Part shown: positions 22,501 through 37,500 of the stretch, piece after piece
How the letters are laid out: each line of letters starts with the position of its first letter
How positions within the stretch are numbered: the stretch's first letter is position 1
Assembly (NCBI RefSeq): GCF_041296385.1
Contig: NC_091014.1
Location: 65,542,578 to 65,606,577 of the forward strand
DNA length: 64,000 nucleotides
Reading direction: 5' to 3'
Source: Aphelocoma coerulescens
Lineage: Eukaryota; Chordata; Aves; Passeriformes; Corvidae
The notes under the pieces: model-generated
What the model was told of the DNA's origin: nothing
The model's input: the letters and a program-made list of their open reading frames with translations, nothing else
Database searches by the model: none
Made by a program: the position numbers and the translations under genes

Positions 22501-25500
22501 AATTTGTTCAGCAAAACCCTCTTACCTTTCCTGCTGGGAACCACAGCTGGTGCTTCCTCACTGCGCTCTTTATTATTTTTCTTTCCCTGGTCCACCTCCT
22601 AAAGGCACATCAGAGCAGTTACAGTGAGAGAGCAGCCACACCACCCCTGGAGGGGCCTGTCCCCTCCTTTATCAATGCTCAGCCAACCCAGTTTGGCTTT
22701 CCACTGTCACCAGGACTCTTACCAGGTCTTGCTTCAAAATATTTTGAAACACAGGCTTGTGTTCTTCCATCACCAGACAGGATTCCTTCTTGATCTGACT
22801 TGGTTCTGTGGAGAAACATTCCCAAACCCAAATGTAACAATTAAAAAGACACACCAATCTTCCAACACGCACTGTTTTAGCCATGGGCCAACAGGGCTGA
22901 AAAACTGCACCAAATGCCAGGAAAGACCACTAAGAAAGAGAGGCAGCAGCAAAGAACACTACAAAGACACATAGGAAGAAGTGTGATGATAACTACAATT
23001 GGAAAAAATCCCAGTAAGAAGTGTTATATGTCTACAGCTGAGAATATCATGTACTTCCTGTAGCTGAAGTTGCAAGAGTTGCAGTAATATTCCCTTGGAT
23101 GAATAAATTTTATTATCTTGCTACCAGCATGGAGGTTTTTTTGTTGTTGTTATGTTTTCTGTTTAAAGAGGCAGCTTATAATTAATATTTATACCTTTAA
23201 GAAGATCTGGAATATTTTGTTTTCTCCTCTGTTTATGCAGTCACACACAGGTGTGAGACAAAGAAACAGCACAGGGAAAAACAAAAAGGAAAACATAAGC
23301 CAACCAAAACTCCAGCTTCAGGTTTGAAGCCTGCAGGAGAAGATTTATCAGCTCTAATACTAGAAACACTTTCTCTTCAGATATGTCCAACAAGCAACTG
23401 GATTCTCAGGCTGTTGCTCACATCTTTTTGATCTGTTCTGCATATCTGTTTTCTCTTCGCCAAATGCACCTGGACCACATATGAAAATTAACAGTAGAGG
23501 GAAATTAGTAGAAAGAAAATGCTTTTAAATGAAGGGACAGAATTAGATATCGGGAAGATAGTACTGAGGAAGGAAACAAAACCAATCAAGAAACTATAGT
23601 CTTGTATTGAGGTAAAGATTAAAAAAAAAATTGCAAACAAGCGTGCACAGCTATTCTGTGCTGCTTATTCAGATCAGCTTTACAAAAACAGCTTAAATAC
23701 AGTGTGTACACACACTCCAGTTTTGGTTTGGTTTTATGGTTTTTCACTGGAAGAAAACCATCAGATCTGGTAAGAATATGGTGGGTGTTAATGGCTCTAG
23801 CAAAAGACAGAACCATACACAAATGCCCCTCCCCTCATCTCTCCTCTTGAACCATCCCAGCGTCTTGTGCAACAGCCATGAAAGAGAGGAAAGTGTTTAG
23901 TGGCACTGTTGAACTAAATGACTTTTTAAACCCATAAAAACATATTTTTTCTCTTGTCAGAATTGTTTGGGATTTTGTACCCACTCAGGGTTTTGCCAGC
24001 TGAGCAAGCCCCAAGATCTCACCAAGTTCTTTCATGCTCCCTGTCTGCAGTGCTGTTGTAAGGTGGGTAAAATCTTTATTCCTACTCAGCTTCAGGGAGG
24101 CTTGAGAGCACTGGTGAGTGAAAATACTTTCAAAAATAGAAATTCTCAAGTTGTTGCTCTTACTCAGCTTCCTCACTTCAAAGATGTGCTGGAAGCAAAC
24201 CATTTCCTCAGTGGGTGAGTGCCAGGCAGTGCAGCAGCCACTGTACCTGACACAGGAACAGCTGGGTCCTTATCACTGTTTGTCTCTGTTGCTGCAGAAG
24301 TTGGCACATCTTCCCCTCTCTCATGTAAACCCTTGGGTGATCTTTCCTCCATAACAAAGCAGCCTGCAACATCAGACAGCAGAAAACACAGTTTTTACTG
24401 CTCAGTAAACACACAGACTTGGGCACATCCAGGACTTTCAGTGCCCCAAATTAAGGACTCACCTGGTGCTGGCGCTGTGCTTTCCACTGAGGATGCAAGA
24501 GCTTCTCGGGCTGATGTTAAGTGATCACTGCCAAAACAAAACCCTTTCAGATACTCATCCACATGATACAGATCTTGATAAAGGCTTTTAAATCTTGCAC
24601 AAGACCTGACCTGGATGGGATCAGAGTGGCTGGTAGTGTTGGCTCCCCACAGTCAATCTTCACAGAGAGAGAGAGAAGAGTTAGTATCAGAGTGATAGCC
24701 ACCAGTATAAAATTTGTATATCAAAGCTTTAACTTTCCCAGCTGTCCCTAAACTATTCCAGCAGTGAAGAACTAGCTGGTAAGTGCAGAGATTCACCTAC
24801 TAGTCTGAAGCCATCTCAGGAATATCATACTCAGAGATGTGCTTGGTTCCTGACTCCATGGTTTGCTCCTAACAGACATTTTCAATGACCAACAAACGTG
24901 TTACTGCACCACCACTGTTCCATCTTAACTCTGTGCATTACGAGAGATCCACTTGCAAAGTCTGGACCTCAAACCCTACAAGTGAGGTGCACAGAGCTCC
25001 ATTTGGCTGTAGGGATCAGACTCATTAGGTAAATAAAAGTGTTAATAGTCAAATCAATGAGCAAGCAGATGGTTCAGAACACAGAAAACTTGTGTGCTGT
25101 GTTGTACGTCTTAGTGACTGCCTCTGAAGGGATCCAGTTTTATGATAATGTATATAACAATTACCCAGCCTCTTTGGAGGCCTCAGGCCTCCCTGGTGTG
25201 CAAACAGCAGAGGAACAAAGCAATTAGAAGCTGGCAGTTTTGCTCATGTTCCTTGAGCTGCCACAGTGCGGTTTTGGACCCGAGTCTTATCACATCACAG
25301 ACAAAACCAATATCCTCTTGAGGCTTTTAATGTCAAGGGAGGTGCTATATGTGCACTATCCCTCTTCCTCATTTCATCCTGGAAAGCTGCAGCTCACTCA
25401 TTCAGTTGTTAGGTTGGTTTCTCTTTATGGGTAAAAAATACAGGGGGGAACTGAGGTTTAAAGGGTTAAGCTGGTAATGACTTTTGCTGAATTACACCCA

Positions 25501-28500
25501 CTGTTGAAGAGAAGTGCTGAATAGAAAACAAAAACACCCCAAACCCAATCTCTCTCCAAGAAGAGGAGGAACAAGGCCGGACAGCTCACTACATATCAAG
25601 CACCCAAGGATGCTGTTGAAGTATGTGTGGAGAAACAACAGAAAAACCACATCAGCAAGTGATTGCCTACATTCTGGTATCTTTCTTCTCCCCTCAAATG
25701 CCCTCAGAGGACACAGGAAACCCAGCAAATGAGAGCAGGAGCTGTCCAAGGGCCCTGGTCATTCTTAAGAGTGACCAACTTCTCCCAGCATCAATAAGTG
25801 CCTTTTCCCTCCTCCCTGCCCCATCAGAGCTGGGCTGCTCTTGCACAGCCCTGCCCCAGCCAGGTGGATGTTTCCTCTAATGCAAATTCAGGCTATTTTT
25901 ATTATTATTATTTGAATTCTCTCATAAGATTGAGGAAGTGCAGCACTGCATTTACCTTGTTAGGCCATTAGGTCTGCAGGAGTATTGGGGAGGGAGAATA
26001 ACATCATGCTGGAAAGAAAAGAAATCTAAAGGGCTTTTAAAACCAACACAAAGCACCTGAGTAAACAGAGAAGCCCTTGCATCATCTAGAACTGACCGAA
26101 ACAATATATTTTGCTACATGATCTGTCCCTGCCCAGGTGGGCACATGGTCAGTGGTTTCTGTTTGCAATGAAGGCAAACCCTGAATTCAGTTTTTAAAAC
26201 CCCGAGCTGACTACCAGGATTGTACACTCCCATGGATTCCACTTAAAGGGAAAAAAAATCCCCAACCCAATAAAAGAGGAACACCACATTCTAGATTTCT
26301 TAATAAAATAGAATCATACAATGGTTTGGGTTGGAAGGGACCTTAAAGATCAAAGTGCCAACCCCCTGCCAGGGGCAGGGACACCTTCCACTATCCCAGG
26401 TTGCTCTAAGTCCCATCCAACCTGGCCTTGGACACTGCCAGGGATGGGGCAGCCACAGCTCCTCTGGGCAACCTGTGCCAGGGCCTCAGCACCCTCACAG
26501 TAAAATCTGTTTGCCCAGGATTTTAGAGAATAGCACAGTCCTTTTATGAGGAAGAATAGCCAAAGAAGATCCTGTGGTCCATCCCTAATCACTTCCCCCA
26601 CTTGCATCCCTCTGATCAGCATAATAATCCAAGGGTTCTCTATCACAGCACACAAATTCTGGCCACAGTCTGGTACAACTCATCCGAAACAATTACTAAC
26701 ATTTGGAAGACCTCTCATCTGGCTCTCAGACCGGGGTATGGCTTCCACATTTATAAGTCAAAACAAGAACAAAAACCCCAAGCTTCACTTGGCTCTTACA
26801 AGTTCTCCTTCATTAAGTAGCCCCGAAACGTCTATGGTGACAATGATTTGACACAAATAATTTGAGTTACTTACATGCTGATCTGCTCAAATACATCTGC
26901 AACTGCAGTGAAATAAAGCTCCAAAGAAAACTAGAGGGACTTTTTCTGTTGAGCAAGGATATACGAATTCTCCTGCATGCCAGTGTTTAGAACAAATACC
27001 GGACACAGCCCCTTTGCCTTTTCTCCGGGGCAAGCTTTAACATTTTCATTTTCCCCCCTCAGAACATTCATGTGCAAAGCTTATACTAAAAAATGATAAG
27101 AATAGAAAATGACTTTTCTGAGCCCAGATGGAATTATAGAAAGCTCCAGAGCAACAAAGCACAGGTGTTTCACACACCTTTGCACAGACGTGACTTTCCA
27201 GAAGGACCAGGTAAAGTAAGAACCCTTGAGATGATCCTCTTTGAGGTCACTTAAGTAGTAGCAGCACAAGCTGGGAGTTCTTCACCTGCTCTACCCCAGT
27301 GTGCTGAAACCACAGAGAGTCCCCAGCACTCTTACTTTCTACCCTCACTGCATTTTCTGCTTTGATTTACCACTACAACCAGACCACTGCTGCACTCACG
27401 GGTACCACACACCAGCCAGGATCACCCTGAAGTTGGCTGCTCTTTAGTCCCAAAGGTTATTTCCAGGTTCACAGAAACCACTGACCAACATTCTTCCACC
27501 ATCCCCCCCCAATACTGGAGTTTGTAAAGCCCATTAGAAGCCCTGTGTGGTGGAGCTGAGGTGTAGATTTCAATAGTGAGGATTGAGGCACAGCTTAGGT
27601 GTGCTGAGCTGCAGTTTCTCTTGCTGTTGCCACAAGAAAACTGCAGCTCAAGCAGTAGATGCAGGATTCAGGGCAGCAGTGAAGGCATAACTGAGTACAT
27701 CAGCTGAAGGAAAGCTCCCATACAGCAAAGATGGCATTTTTCAGCTGTTACATGGTGCCCGTGGGAGAAAGTGTAAAGAAAGGCAGTACTCCCAGCTAAA
27801 GCATTCTGTGGCTTCTTGCAGGTGGAGAAAAAGAGCGAAAACACTCAGTTCTTCCCTGGCAGAACCAACTGTCACTGCAGAACCAGCACTGTCTCCAGCC
27901 TTGAAACCACATTTAAAACACTCCACAGCTAAAAGCATGACCCAGTTGCACGTGAACATTGAGACATTTAGATTTATAACCAAGGTATTGCAGAAACATG
28001 CCCAAACAGAAGGGAACACCCCCCACAGCACCCTGCTGACTGATGCCAGCTCCGTCCACCGTGGAGCAGTGCTGATTTATAGCTGAGCCATCTGGACCTG
28101 GGTCTGAGCAAGGCATGAAATGCTTGAGCCTGTTCAAAACCACATCTCGGGTGTCAGAGCCAGCACTCACCTCAGCAAGTGAAGAGTCCATCATTGTAAT
28201 GGAAACAGGAAGGTCTGCATCAGTGTAGTCATCAGCAGAGCATATTTTCCACCTGGCAACACAGGCTTTATTTGCATATTGCCCAAACAACAGAGAGATA
28301 GAGTGCCCATTTTCCTTAAGCACATAACAACTGAAGTCACCACTCTCTGTGTAGTCAGTCAGCTGGTCTCTCAGGGAAAGACAAATTCATCACCAACATC
28401 AATCCCTCCTCCCCCGAGCAGCAAGAACCACCACCAGTCCTTTTTCCAACCTCCTCCACACTGCACAATTCTACAGAAAACCAGTGTCAAAAGCTCTGAG

Positions 28501-31500
28501 AGCTGCTGAGTAGTCTCTTGCTGCAGACTGCCTGCTTCTGCACCTTCAGGAACATCCTTATCTTTTAAAATATTCACTGCAATTCACTACAGCTTTCATA
28601 ATCTCAGGCAGTTCAGTCTCTATTTTAAAGATCTAAGGAGGCAGCTTGATAGGCAAAGACCTCAGAATTCCTGCTCTAAGATCTGCAAAAAAAAGAAAAA
28701 AAAGACTCCTCAAAGCCAATAGGATTTTGGCATCTAATGGGAATGTCAATTGTGAGTTAAACATGAAAAATAGACAAGAATGCCTAAATCACGTCTCAGT
28801 TCTCCAGCATGAAATAGAAACACCATCACTGTATTTAGCTGGTTACAGCAGCTCCATTAAAGAGTTTTGGTATTTGTGAATAGAAGCAAAGTGTTGCCCT
28901 GGCTTACCATGAGCTGATCACCAGGTGTCCAGTATTCCCTCTAAGGGAGGCTCCTGCAGCTGAACTCAGCACACGGAATCTGCTAGACCCTGTGGACTCT
29001 TCCCCCCTTCACCCCAAAGAGGTTATTCTGCCACCTTACCTGCATTCTCCTGATGTCACATCTGAGGTGGACACGTGTCCCACATCACACCTGTCCAAGA
29101 TGCAGCTGCCAGAGCTCTGCCTGCAAGGCTGGTCCCAGCTGTGCCCAGGAGGGTTATTTGGGCAGGAGATCTCCAAGGTCAGAGCATCTGTTAAGAAGGA
29201 CAAGCATGAAGAGAGGTAGTCCTTGGCAAAGTTTGATTTAGTTACAAGTCAATTTTTTGGCTAACTCTAAAGTAATCAAGCAGACCAACCAAGCAGAGAT
29301 TTATAATAAGGCAACTTCCATCTTGGTAAGAAGCGATTTGGTTGTGTGGCTTCCACTTGTTTTGTAGATGGAGAGTTTGACAAACTGAAACAGCACTGTC
29401 AGAGTAGCAGACTGCTCTGATAAGGAGTACATAGAGCAAAACAAGATCTACTTCCATTCCCATCAATATGGCCTGGAATTACACTTGAACATTTATAGTC
29501 TGTGTGAGAAGAGCCTTTGTGTGGTACCAGCTCAATGCTGGGAGAAATGCTTGTGTGTGAAACCCCAAGTGCAGCACCCTGCAGCCCTGCAGTGCACAGC
29601 TATCAGTGGCTGCTTTCAATCCTTTTAAGGTTTGAGAACTGCAGGGAAGTTCAAACAACTCAGGAATGCAGGAGATAGTAGCAAATACAATCTGCTGTGA
29701 AAGGTGAGGCAGTTCAGCCTGGAGAAGAGAAGGCTGAATGGACACTGGCACAGGGTGCCCAGAGAAGCTGTGGCTGCCCCATCCCTGGCAGTGTCCAAGG
29801 CCAGGTTGAATGGGGCTCTGAGCAAGGTGGGATAGTGGAAGGTGTCCTGCCCATGGCAGGGGGATGGAATTAGCTGATCTTTAAGGTCTTTTCCAACGTA
29901 AACCATTCTGTCTATGATTTTATTCTCAGTAGCTCTCTTACTGTTCAGGTTGTTAAACCAGGACTACCCTCAGCTCAGCAGCCAAGGAGCAGAACACCTC
30001 AGGGTGCCAGTCAGAGGGAATGGGAAGAACATAACCCATGCCCTCTAGATCCAGACTGACAAGCATCCTGTCAGGAATATACTTGGATGTATGATTTATA
30101 CCAGTAGTCTTAAGATTTTGGGAACTGTCTGTCAGGTTGACAGACAGCCACCTTTTCAGGCCTTTCACTGCAAGCACTGTAATCATGGTTCAGGTTCCTG
30201 GATTACACACAGAAATAGGTTAAAGCCTATTTTCCACAGATTTTCCACACTCTACCAGCACATTCAGCACTATTTAGACTGTTCTGTTGACTCTATCTAT
30301 ATTTCAGGTAAAAACCACAGAAATGTCCAACACTACCAAGTCTTACCTAGCAGAGGGGAGCTGTGCCAGTGTGAAACACGTGAGGGCAGTGCCCAGGGAA
30401 AGTCAGAATACCAGGTGGGTCCTTCACTCCACGGTTGTTTGGAGCAATGGAGCTGCTAATTGGAAAAAAAAAGAAAAGAACTGCTGCTGTTCCACCACAC
30501 TGAATACATTAATGCCACCAACTCCCCCCACACACAGGCATCTGCATAAAGTAACACCAACAGTTACACAAATACCAGTTCTTCTGCATTTCTAGACAAA
30601 AAAGCCACAGAAGATGTATCTGTAATGGGCAGAACAGCTACAGGAAGAGATAGGATACTTAAACTTTACAATTGCAACAAAAGTGTTGGTTCAAGCTAGG
30701 TCTGGAAATAAATACTACAAAACCAGGAAAGATGAGCACAACAGGAGAACCAAAGAAGCCACTCAAACCCTGTGAAGGGGGTAAAAAGAAAAAAAAAAAA
30801 AAAAAAAGAAAAAGAAAAATCCAAAACACACTATTTCAGCCAAGCCAAGAGGTGTCATCTGAAGAAGGCATCTGGGAAAACTTCTGAAGCAACATGTGCA
30901 TGCTGTATTTGACCTAGCATTGCTTAAACAGTGAAAAATGGAAAAGAAATTGGAAGAATTACCATCTTCAGCCTCTGATCCTTCTCAAAAAGCAATTTAC
31001 CACACATTTGTGTTGTGCTTCAGAGGCAGTGGGAACCTGGCTTTGCAATAGGGTTTGGAATATGCTTTTGTATGCATGTAAACACCTGCATGCACATACA
31101 CACAGATATTGATCTCAAATTTATTTTTAGTGAATGTTTAACTCGGCAAGGTTTCTCACGAGGAAAGTTATTTATTTCCCTGAGGTGATGAAGAAAAAAA
31201 AAAAAACCAAATTAACCCAGCATCCCATTTTAACAGGCTCAGCAGCGGTCACAGGAAGAACACTTACCTTCCCTTTTATGTGTTCAGCTGATGTGGACAG
31301 CAGAGCGTAGTCAGATTCTAACTCTGCACAGCACTGTTGCAATAGAGAGAGAGTTTAAGGCAGGCAGGTAAGGGAAGGAAAAAAAAAAATAAAAGCAAAG
31401 ATGAAAAAATGAGAAGGAACACTGCCACCGAACCTGAGCAAAATGCAACTTTATCTTTCAAACGGAACAACTTGCAGCTATCAGTTGCAAAACTGCAACT

Positions 31501-34500
31501 GCAAAACTCTGCAGTTATTTCCCCTTGTGACTTTCAGCCTTTAATTCTGCAGACCCTCACTCACAAATATAAGTTTTATTCACGTGCAGCTGGCCCAGTT
31601 TTGACTCTGCTCCTCTGATGCTCCTGTCACAGCCTAGGGAACATTTCGGGACCTTCTGTTTGCTGTTATAAATACCTTGCTGTTCTGTGTTGACCCCAGA
31701 GTTCTCAGATCCTAAGCTATAGCATTCCTTACTAGAGTCAGTTGGGAAAAAAGTCTTTCCACAATGTCTCCCCCTCCACCCCCTCCCAAAGTTGAAGCAA
31801 ATAATTTTATTCAAAGCAAAGCACTCCGGAGTTATGTAATTTCCAACGTATTTCTCCATAGAGGGCCACAAAATTAATAACTCTTTCATTGCCTATTCCT
31901 GGGTACTGAAAAAATCTTACATTATGGGATTTTAAACATTTTTTTTCAAGCCAGCCTGCAGAAGTGAGGGCTGGTTGTAGGACAAAAATCCCACCAATGC
32001 ATCAGGGAAGGTTTCCCTCAGCCCCTTTTGATACGGTCACCAAGAATTGCTCACAGTGAAGACCAACACCACACCTGTAAGTCCTGACACATTTTTCCCA
32101 GAAGGCTGAATAAGGAAAATAATGTGCCATTTGTACGTGCAGCTTATGTACATGTTAGAAAAGAAGATACCAGGTGCTGCCAAATTGTTTGCAGCTGGTC
32201 TCAGCTGGGTTATCCTTCCACCAGAGCCCCTCCTGTGCAAGCCCATCTTTCCTGCTGCCAGCAAAGGGCACCATACCTGGCACAGCAATTCACAGAGCCG
32301 CCTCTGCAGCAGTTCCCATCTCAGTGCATTAGCAGTTACTATGAAGAGACATTTACAAGTCTAACAGGGTTCCTTACAACTTGATAACGATGTTACAGCA
32401 TCTCTAACTACTCCTTATCAGAATTCATTGCAGTTTGCATTAGTCTGGTTAAGCCTGCAACAGTTTTTCACAGGAAAGAGAAAACACTGGACTTCTTCCC
32501 CTGCAAATCACAGGCAATGCTTCCCCACATCATTAGTGTTAGGATGCCACAGTTCCCTGTGGAAACAGATCCCTCACTTATGGCTTAGGGGAAGAGAAGT
32601 ATTTGGCCTTTCAAGCTGACATCCTGTACAGGCGTTTTAAAGCCCATGGGCTTTATATTTCGAAGCATTTTCCCCTCTTACCATGCAGGTAAGAGGAAGT
32701 AGAGGATTGGAGTGGGTAGGTGGGGAGGAGACCACAGCCCAGCCCTTCAGTCAGAAGAGGCACCAGACCTGTCTGGCTTTCTACAGGAACCAATATAAAG
32801 CATTTTTATTCTTTCCTTCAGTGCTAGCCTTGTTTGTCAGCTCTGTTCTTCATAACACTTTGCAACTTTTCTACGCTTCTCCCAGTTTATTTATCTACAG
32901 AAAGCGATTTCTGCAAATTAACTGGAGTCATTTAAAGCCAAGGTCTTAGCCATTTTCAGGGTTGTGGGTTTTTTGGGGGGGTCTCTTTGGGGTTTGATTT
33001 TTTTTGTTGATTTTTTTTTTAGTCACAGTGCTACCAGTCTCACATATCTGGGGTTCTCTCTCTATCTACTCAAGCTCACTTTGCAGAAGAGCTTCATCTA
33101 TTCAGAGCTGGAAAATGACAAACTATTTCCACTGTCATGCCTCTTGCTAAGAGCAAAATAAAGCAGCTGCACAGTTTGAGGGAAGCATGAAAGCAACATG
33201 AGCGCACACATGAACAACACCAAAACAGTGATCAGAGGGGGGGGCAAGCAGAGTCTGGGGCTGTTTCTGCCACATCAGTGCAAAGTCATGCCTCACAGCT
33301 AAAGCAAAGGGTCCCAGGGAATTTTTCATGCAAGACAAACTGTGGTTTCACATGGAGTTGTTTGCTATGCACATATATATGTTGAGCATATATGGTAAGT
33401 GCATGCCTGAGGCCAAAACATTCAGAGGGTTTCAATCAGTCAAATCTCTTTTCTATAAGAAAGTGATCAGACTCCAGGGTTAGGAAAGAATAAGCTGTGT
33501 GTTCTGGACTCAGACCACTGCATTATTTAATTGCCCAGGCTATTGAGGTGCTGATGTCAGGAAGTGAGTAAGAAAGAGGCAATATAAAGTTTCCATGGCT
33601 CTGGCAGAAGTTGCACGTGTACGAGGCAGTGACAGGATTGCTTTCCACTAAACAGAGCAGCCTAACACCATGCAGTCATTCAAAAACACAGAGCAAACAC
33701 AAGCAGGACACAGAATATACAAGAATCAGGTCTATTTGGTTCAGGAAGCTTAAGAAAGAGGGATGGCTTTGTTAGGGATAAGGTGGGGAACAGCACCTTT
33801 GGTAAAGGAGTACCCGTGCCACCCGTGGAGTTACTGATCTTCCCTCCTAGGACTAGGGGTTTCATCGGAAGCTTTGGTGGATCCCAACACCCACTCCCTT
33901 GGGATCCCACCTGCTTCTCAGCTCAGATGGTGGCAGATCTCTTCAAGGAGAAGGAAAAATAGAAAAAAAAGGAAAAAAAGCCCCAAAACAAAAAGCAAGA
34001 CTCCAGAGAGCGTTTACTGGATGACCTGCTGATCGATCCTGTTCTGCCTTGATGTAACTAAACCCTAAAGTACTTGCCCATGCAAAAAGTGAAAGCTGGC
34101 ACATTGCCAAGAGTTACTCACTTCTCTGGTCTTCCACCTTTTCTTGAAGGAACTGGCAAGTGCTTGCTAAAGCTGTATTCACATCCCTGAGCTTCTGCTG
34201 CTCAGAAATGGCTTCCTCCAACTTGCTCTTCAAGGATGCTGCTTCCTCACAAGCAGAGTGAAATGCTTCAACTTGATCCTCCGCCTAAGCACAAAACAAT
34301 ATTTAGGGAAAAAAGAAAGGAATTAAAAAAAAATAAAATAAAGCAGCCTGGCTAGCACAAGGAGCCTCTAGAGTTCATGTAAATGAAACTAAACTGCATC
34401 TGTTCTTTCTCAGGAAGTGATAAAGCTCCCTCTGAACTTCTGCATTTTTACGCTGGGGTGGACTGTGTATGGAGGCTATTTTTGGGCTTTTTTTTCTCTT

Positions 34501-37500
34501 TTCTCTTTTTTTTTTTTTTTTAAAGCCACCACAAATATGCAATGCTGCCTCTTTCATCAGCAAACTGTTGTCACCACCCCCTCAAATTTTACTTCCTCTG
34601 CTGGTTCCACTTTTGCAGGGAGGCACACCATTCCGAATACGCGATTCCCTTCCCCAAGGGCAGCCGTGCGCTGGTCGTGGTCCTTTGCATCTCCTGGTGC
34701 CCCACACAGAGGGAACTGGGCTGCCCCTTACATGCTTGCTGGCATCCTCCAGCTTCTTGGTGGCTTTTTGCAGCTCCAAACCCAGGGCTTCTGCCTGGCC
34801 AGCAGTTTCTTCTTGTAGCTGTTTGACAGTTTCTATCTCGTGTTGCCTGCAGGGGAGAGAGCACAAACCACAGCCCGTCAGTGACGTCTTGGAGCAGGAT
34901 GGCCCAGGAGGTGACACTCTGGTTACTGGGACATGCACCAAAAGTCAGCTGTTACACACTGCAGCTCCCCAGCATCCAGAGCCAGGGAATCAGACATAGT
35001 TTTTCTACAGCAGGAAAGGGATGAAGGCTTTCTGTGATGTGTCTGGGTACCACAGAGGAATCACCAGAGAACTCGCAAGGAGCAAGAGCTCAGTGGGGCA
35101 AGCTTTTGCAATGGACAAAAGAATGTGTTTTTCTCAGGGTTTGGGAGAGATAGTGGTTGGTTAAAGAGTCAGTCATTCTAGAAAAGGGTACCCTGGAGCT
35201 ACTACTGCTTCACTGGTTTGATTTCTTAGTGTTTTAGAGGGAACTTCACTTGACCGCAAGCAGATGCCATCAGAACAGGTGCTGAAGAGGACAGCTTTCA
35301 GTGAAACCCTTCTTTCTCACTGCAGAAACCTTTGCCCATTTCCTCTCTAACTCGCTTGCACTTTTTTTTTGGTTGCTATCATCACAAGCAATTTTGACAC
35401 AGAGACAGCTTTAAGAAACCAAGTCATCAGTATTTTATCAGCTCTTTTACAAGCGGAGGGAGAGCAGGTGGGAGGTGGTTCAGTGGAAGGTAAGTCAGCA
35501 AAAGTCAGTGTGGTACAACTGCTGTGCATCAGCTCTTGGGGCTGCCAGGCCCTAGGGACATCCCAAATCCAGGAATGGGGCTCTGAGCAACCTGGGATAG
35601 TGGAAGGTGTCCCTGCACATGGCAGGGGCTTGCAACTGGATGATCTTTAAGGTCTTTTCCAGCCCAGGCCATTTTATGATCCTGTTTCTAAGATCACAAC
35701 TCATAGAAAAAGCCATATGCCAATAAAGTCACATTTTCATATTTAACAACAAGTCATTTAAGCTACACCCTTGGGGAATTGAGACATCATCTTCCCTGAG
35801 CCTAGCAACTGTATCCCAAAGCAAAAATACCTGCAGATAGATATTTTACAGCTCTCTTGCTTCACACAAACCCACCAGTTTTTTTAATGGCTGCACCTGC
35901 TTGATAGGCAGTGCCCTCATGCTTTAACTTCTCAGTCTGTGGTCTCCCTGGTGTTTTCAAAGACACCTCCAAGACTGTACATCCTTTCAGACACAAACCT
36001 TAACTCCCACACAGTGTAGACGTTGTGCTAAAACCAGATCCACTCTCCAAAACAGAAGATCATTTCCTCTGTGAGAAAAATTCTTGAGAATTCAGTAGAC
36101 TTTGCTCCACAACCCCCCCCGCCAAAATAAAACACTAAACATCTGAACAACCAGCAAAAAAAACCCAAAAAAACCCCACAAAACAAAAAACCAAAACCAA
36201 GCAAAACCCAATCCCCACAAAAAAACCAACCAACCAACCAAACAAAAACAAAAAAAAACAACCAAAAAACCCCCCAAAAAGCCACATGCTTTGAAGGGGT
36301 ACCTAGCAGAGAGCTCTTTCCTTAGGTGAAGCTGTTCTGTCTTGGTTCTCCTCAGGTTGCCTGCCATTCGAATAAAATCCTTGTCCAACGAATCCTTGCA
36401 TTTTTCCAAGAGCTGGAGTTTCTGGGTCCAAAGATGTCTTTTTTCTTCTAGCTCTTGCTTGAGAGCCTGTGGAATTTTGAAGTTGCCATGTGGTTAGAGG
36501 AGGAGCAGAGCCAGAGAATGAGCCAGAGCCTCAATTTACATGGTGAGACTTGAGTTCCCTGCTGCAGCAATTAATATCATCACCTACATCCCACACTGTC
36601 AGCAGTAAAGCTAAAACTCCACCAGCAAGGTGCCCAGACACAGCAACAAAACCTGTAGCTTATAAAAGGAAGTATTAATAATGGCCATCTTGCAGGAAGC
36701 CATAAAATTGATAATTTAGGCTTCTGTGGCCCTTTCCTCAAAGTACAACTAAGTCCACTGGTACCAAATTGAGTTTGTATTACAACAAAATAAATGAAAT
36801 AACCAAGAACCAATAAAATCATATTTCAGTTTGTCATACATGCCTAGCAGATGATCTTTGCCAGGGATGATCCCCATAACACAAGGCTTTTAGATTTACC
36901 TCTGGTTTGTAGGAAGAAAAAGGGGGAAAGGGTAAAAATTAAATATTAGGTAAAACTGAGCCCTCTATTTCTCTGAACAGTGACTTGAAGTATAAAGTAC
37001 TGAGGAGAAGAATCCAGTGCTCTCTCTCTGACCTTGCTCAACTGAACACATGAAAGAGTGTCCTCAGCTTTTAAAGAATGCTTAATGAGAGTCAAACAGA
37101 GGTCAGGAAAGAATGAAGTTTATATTCCTGGGATTTTGCAACAATTCTAAGGGGAAAACATCAATCTTACAAATACAGGCCACGTTATCTGCTTGCAAGT
37201 TGGAGTCAGATGTTCATGAGCTTCAAAAAAAAAAAAAAAAAGCACATCAAGTATCATGCTTTAAAAAAAAACAAAACCCAAAAGCGGTTTTTGCTGATAG
37301 GTTTCCTAGGATGACATGGGATGTGACCATGTGCAACTGCCCACATCCTGAGGATCTGCTTCTCAGCCAAGGCAGGCAGCACTCACTCGTAGAAATACCA
37401 TGATTTTGACAATTAAGTGGTATAGGCTTATCAGGGCACATGTGCCAGTCTTATCTCCCAGTAGAAGGGTGAAAAATATTTTGCTGTTGCTGTCTATATA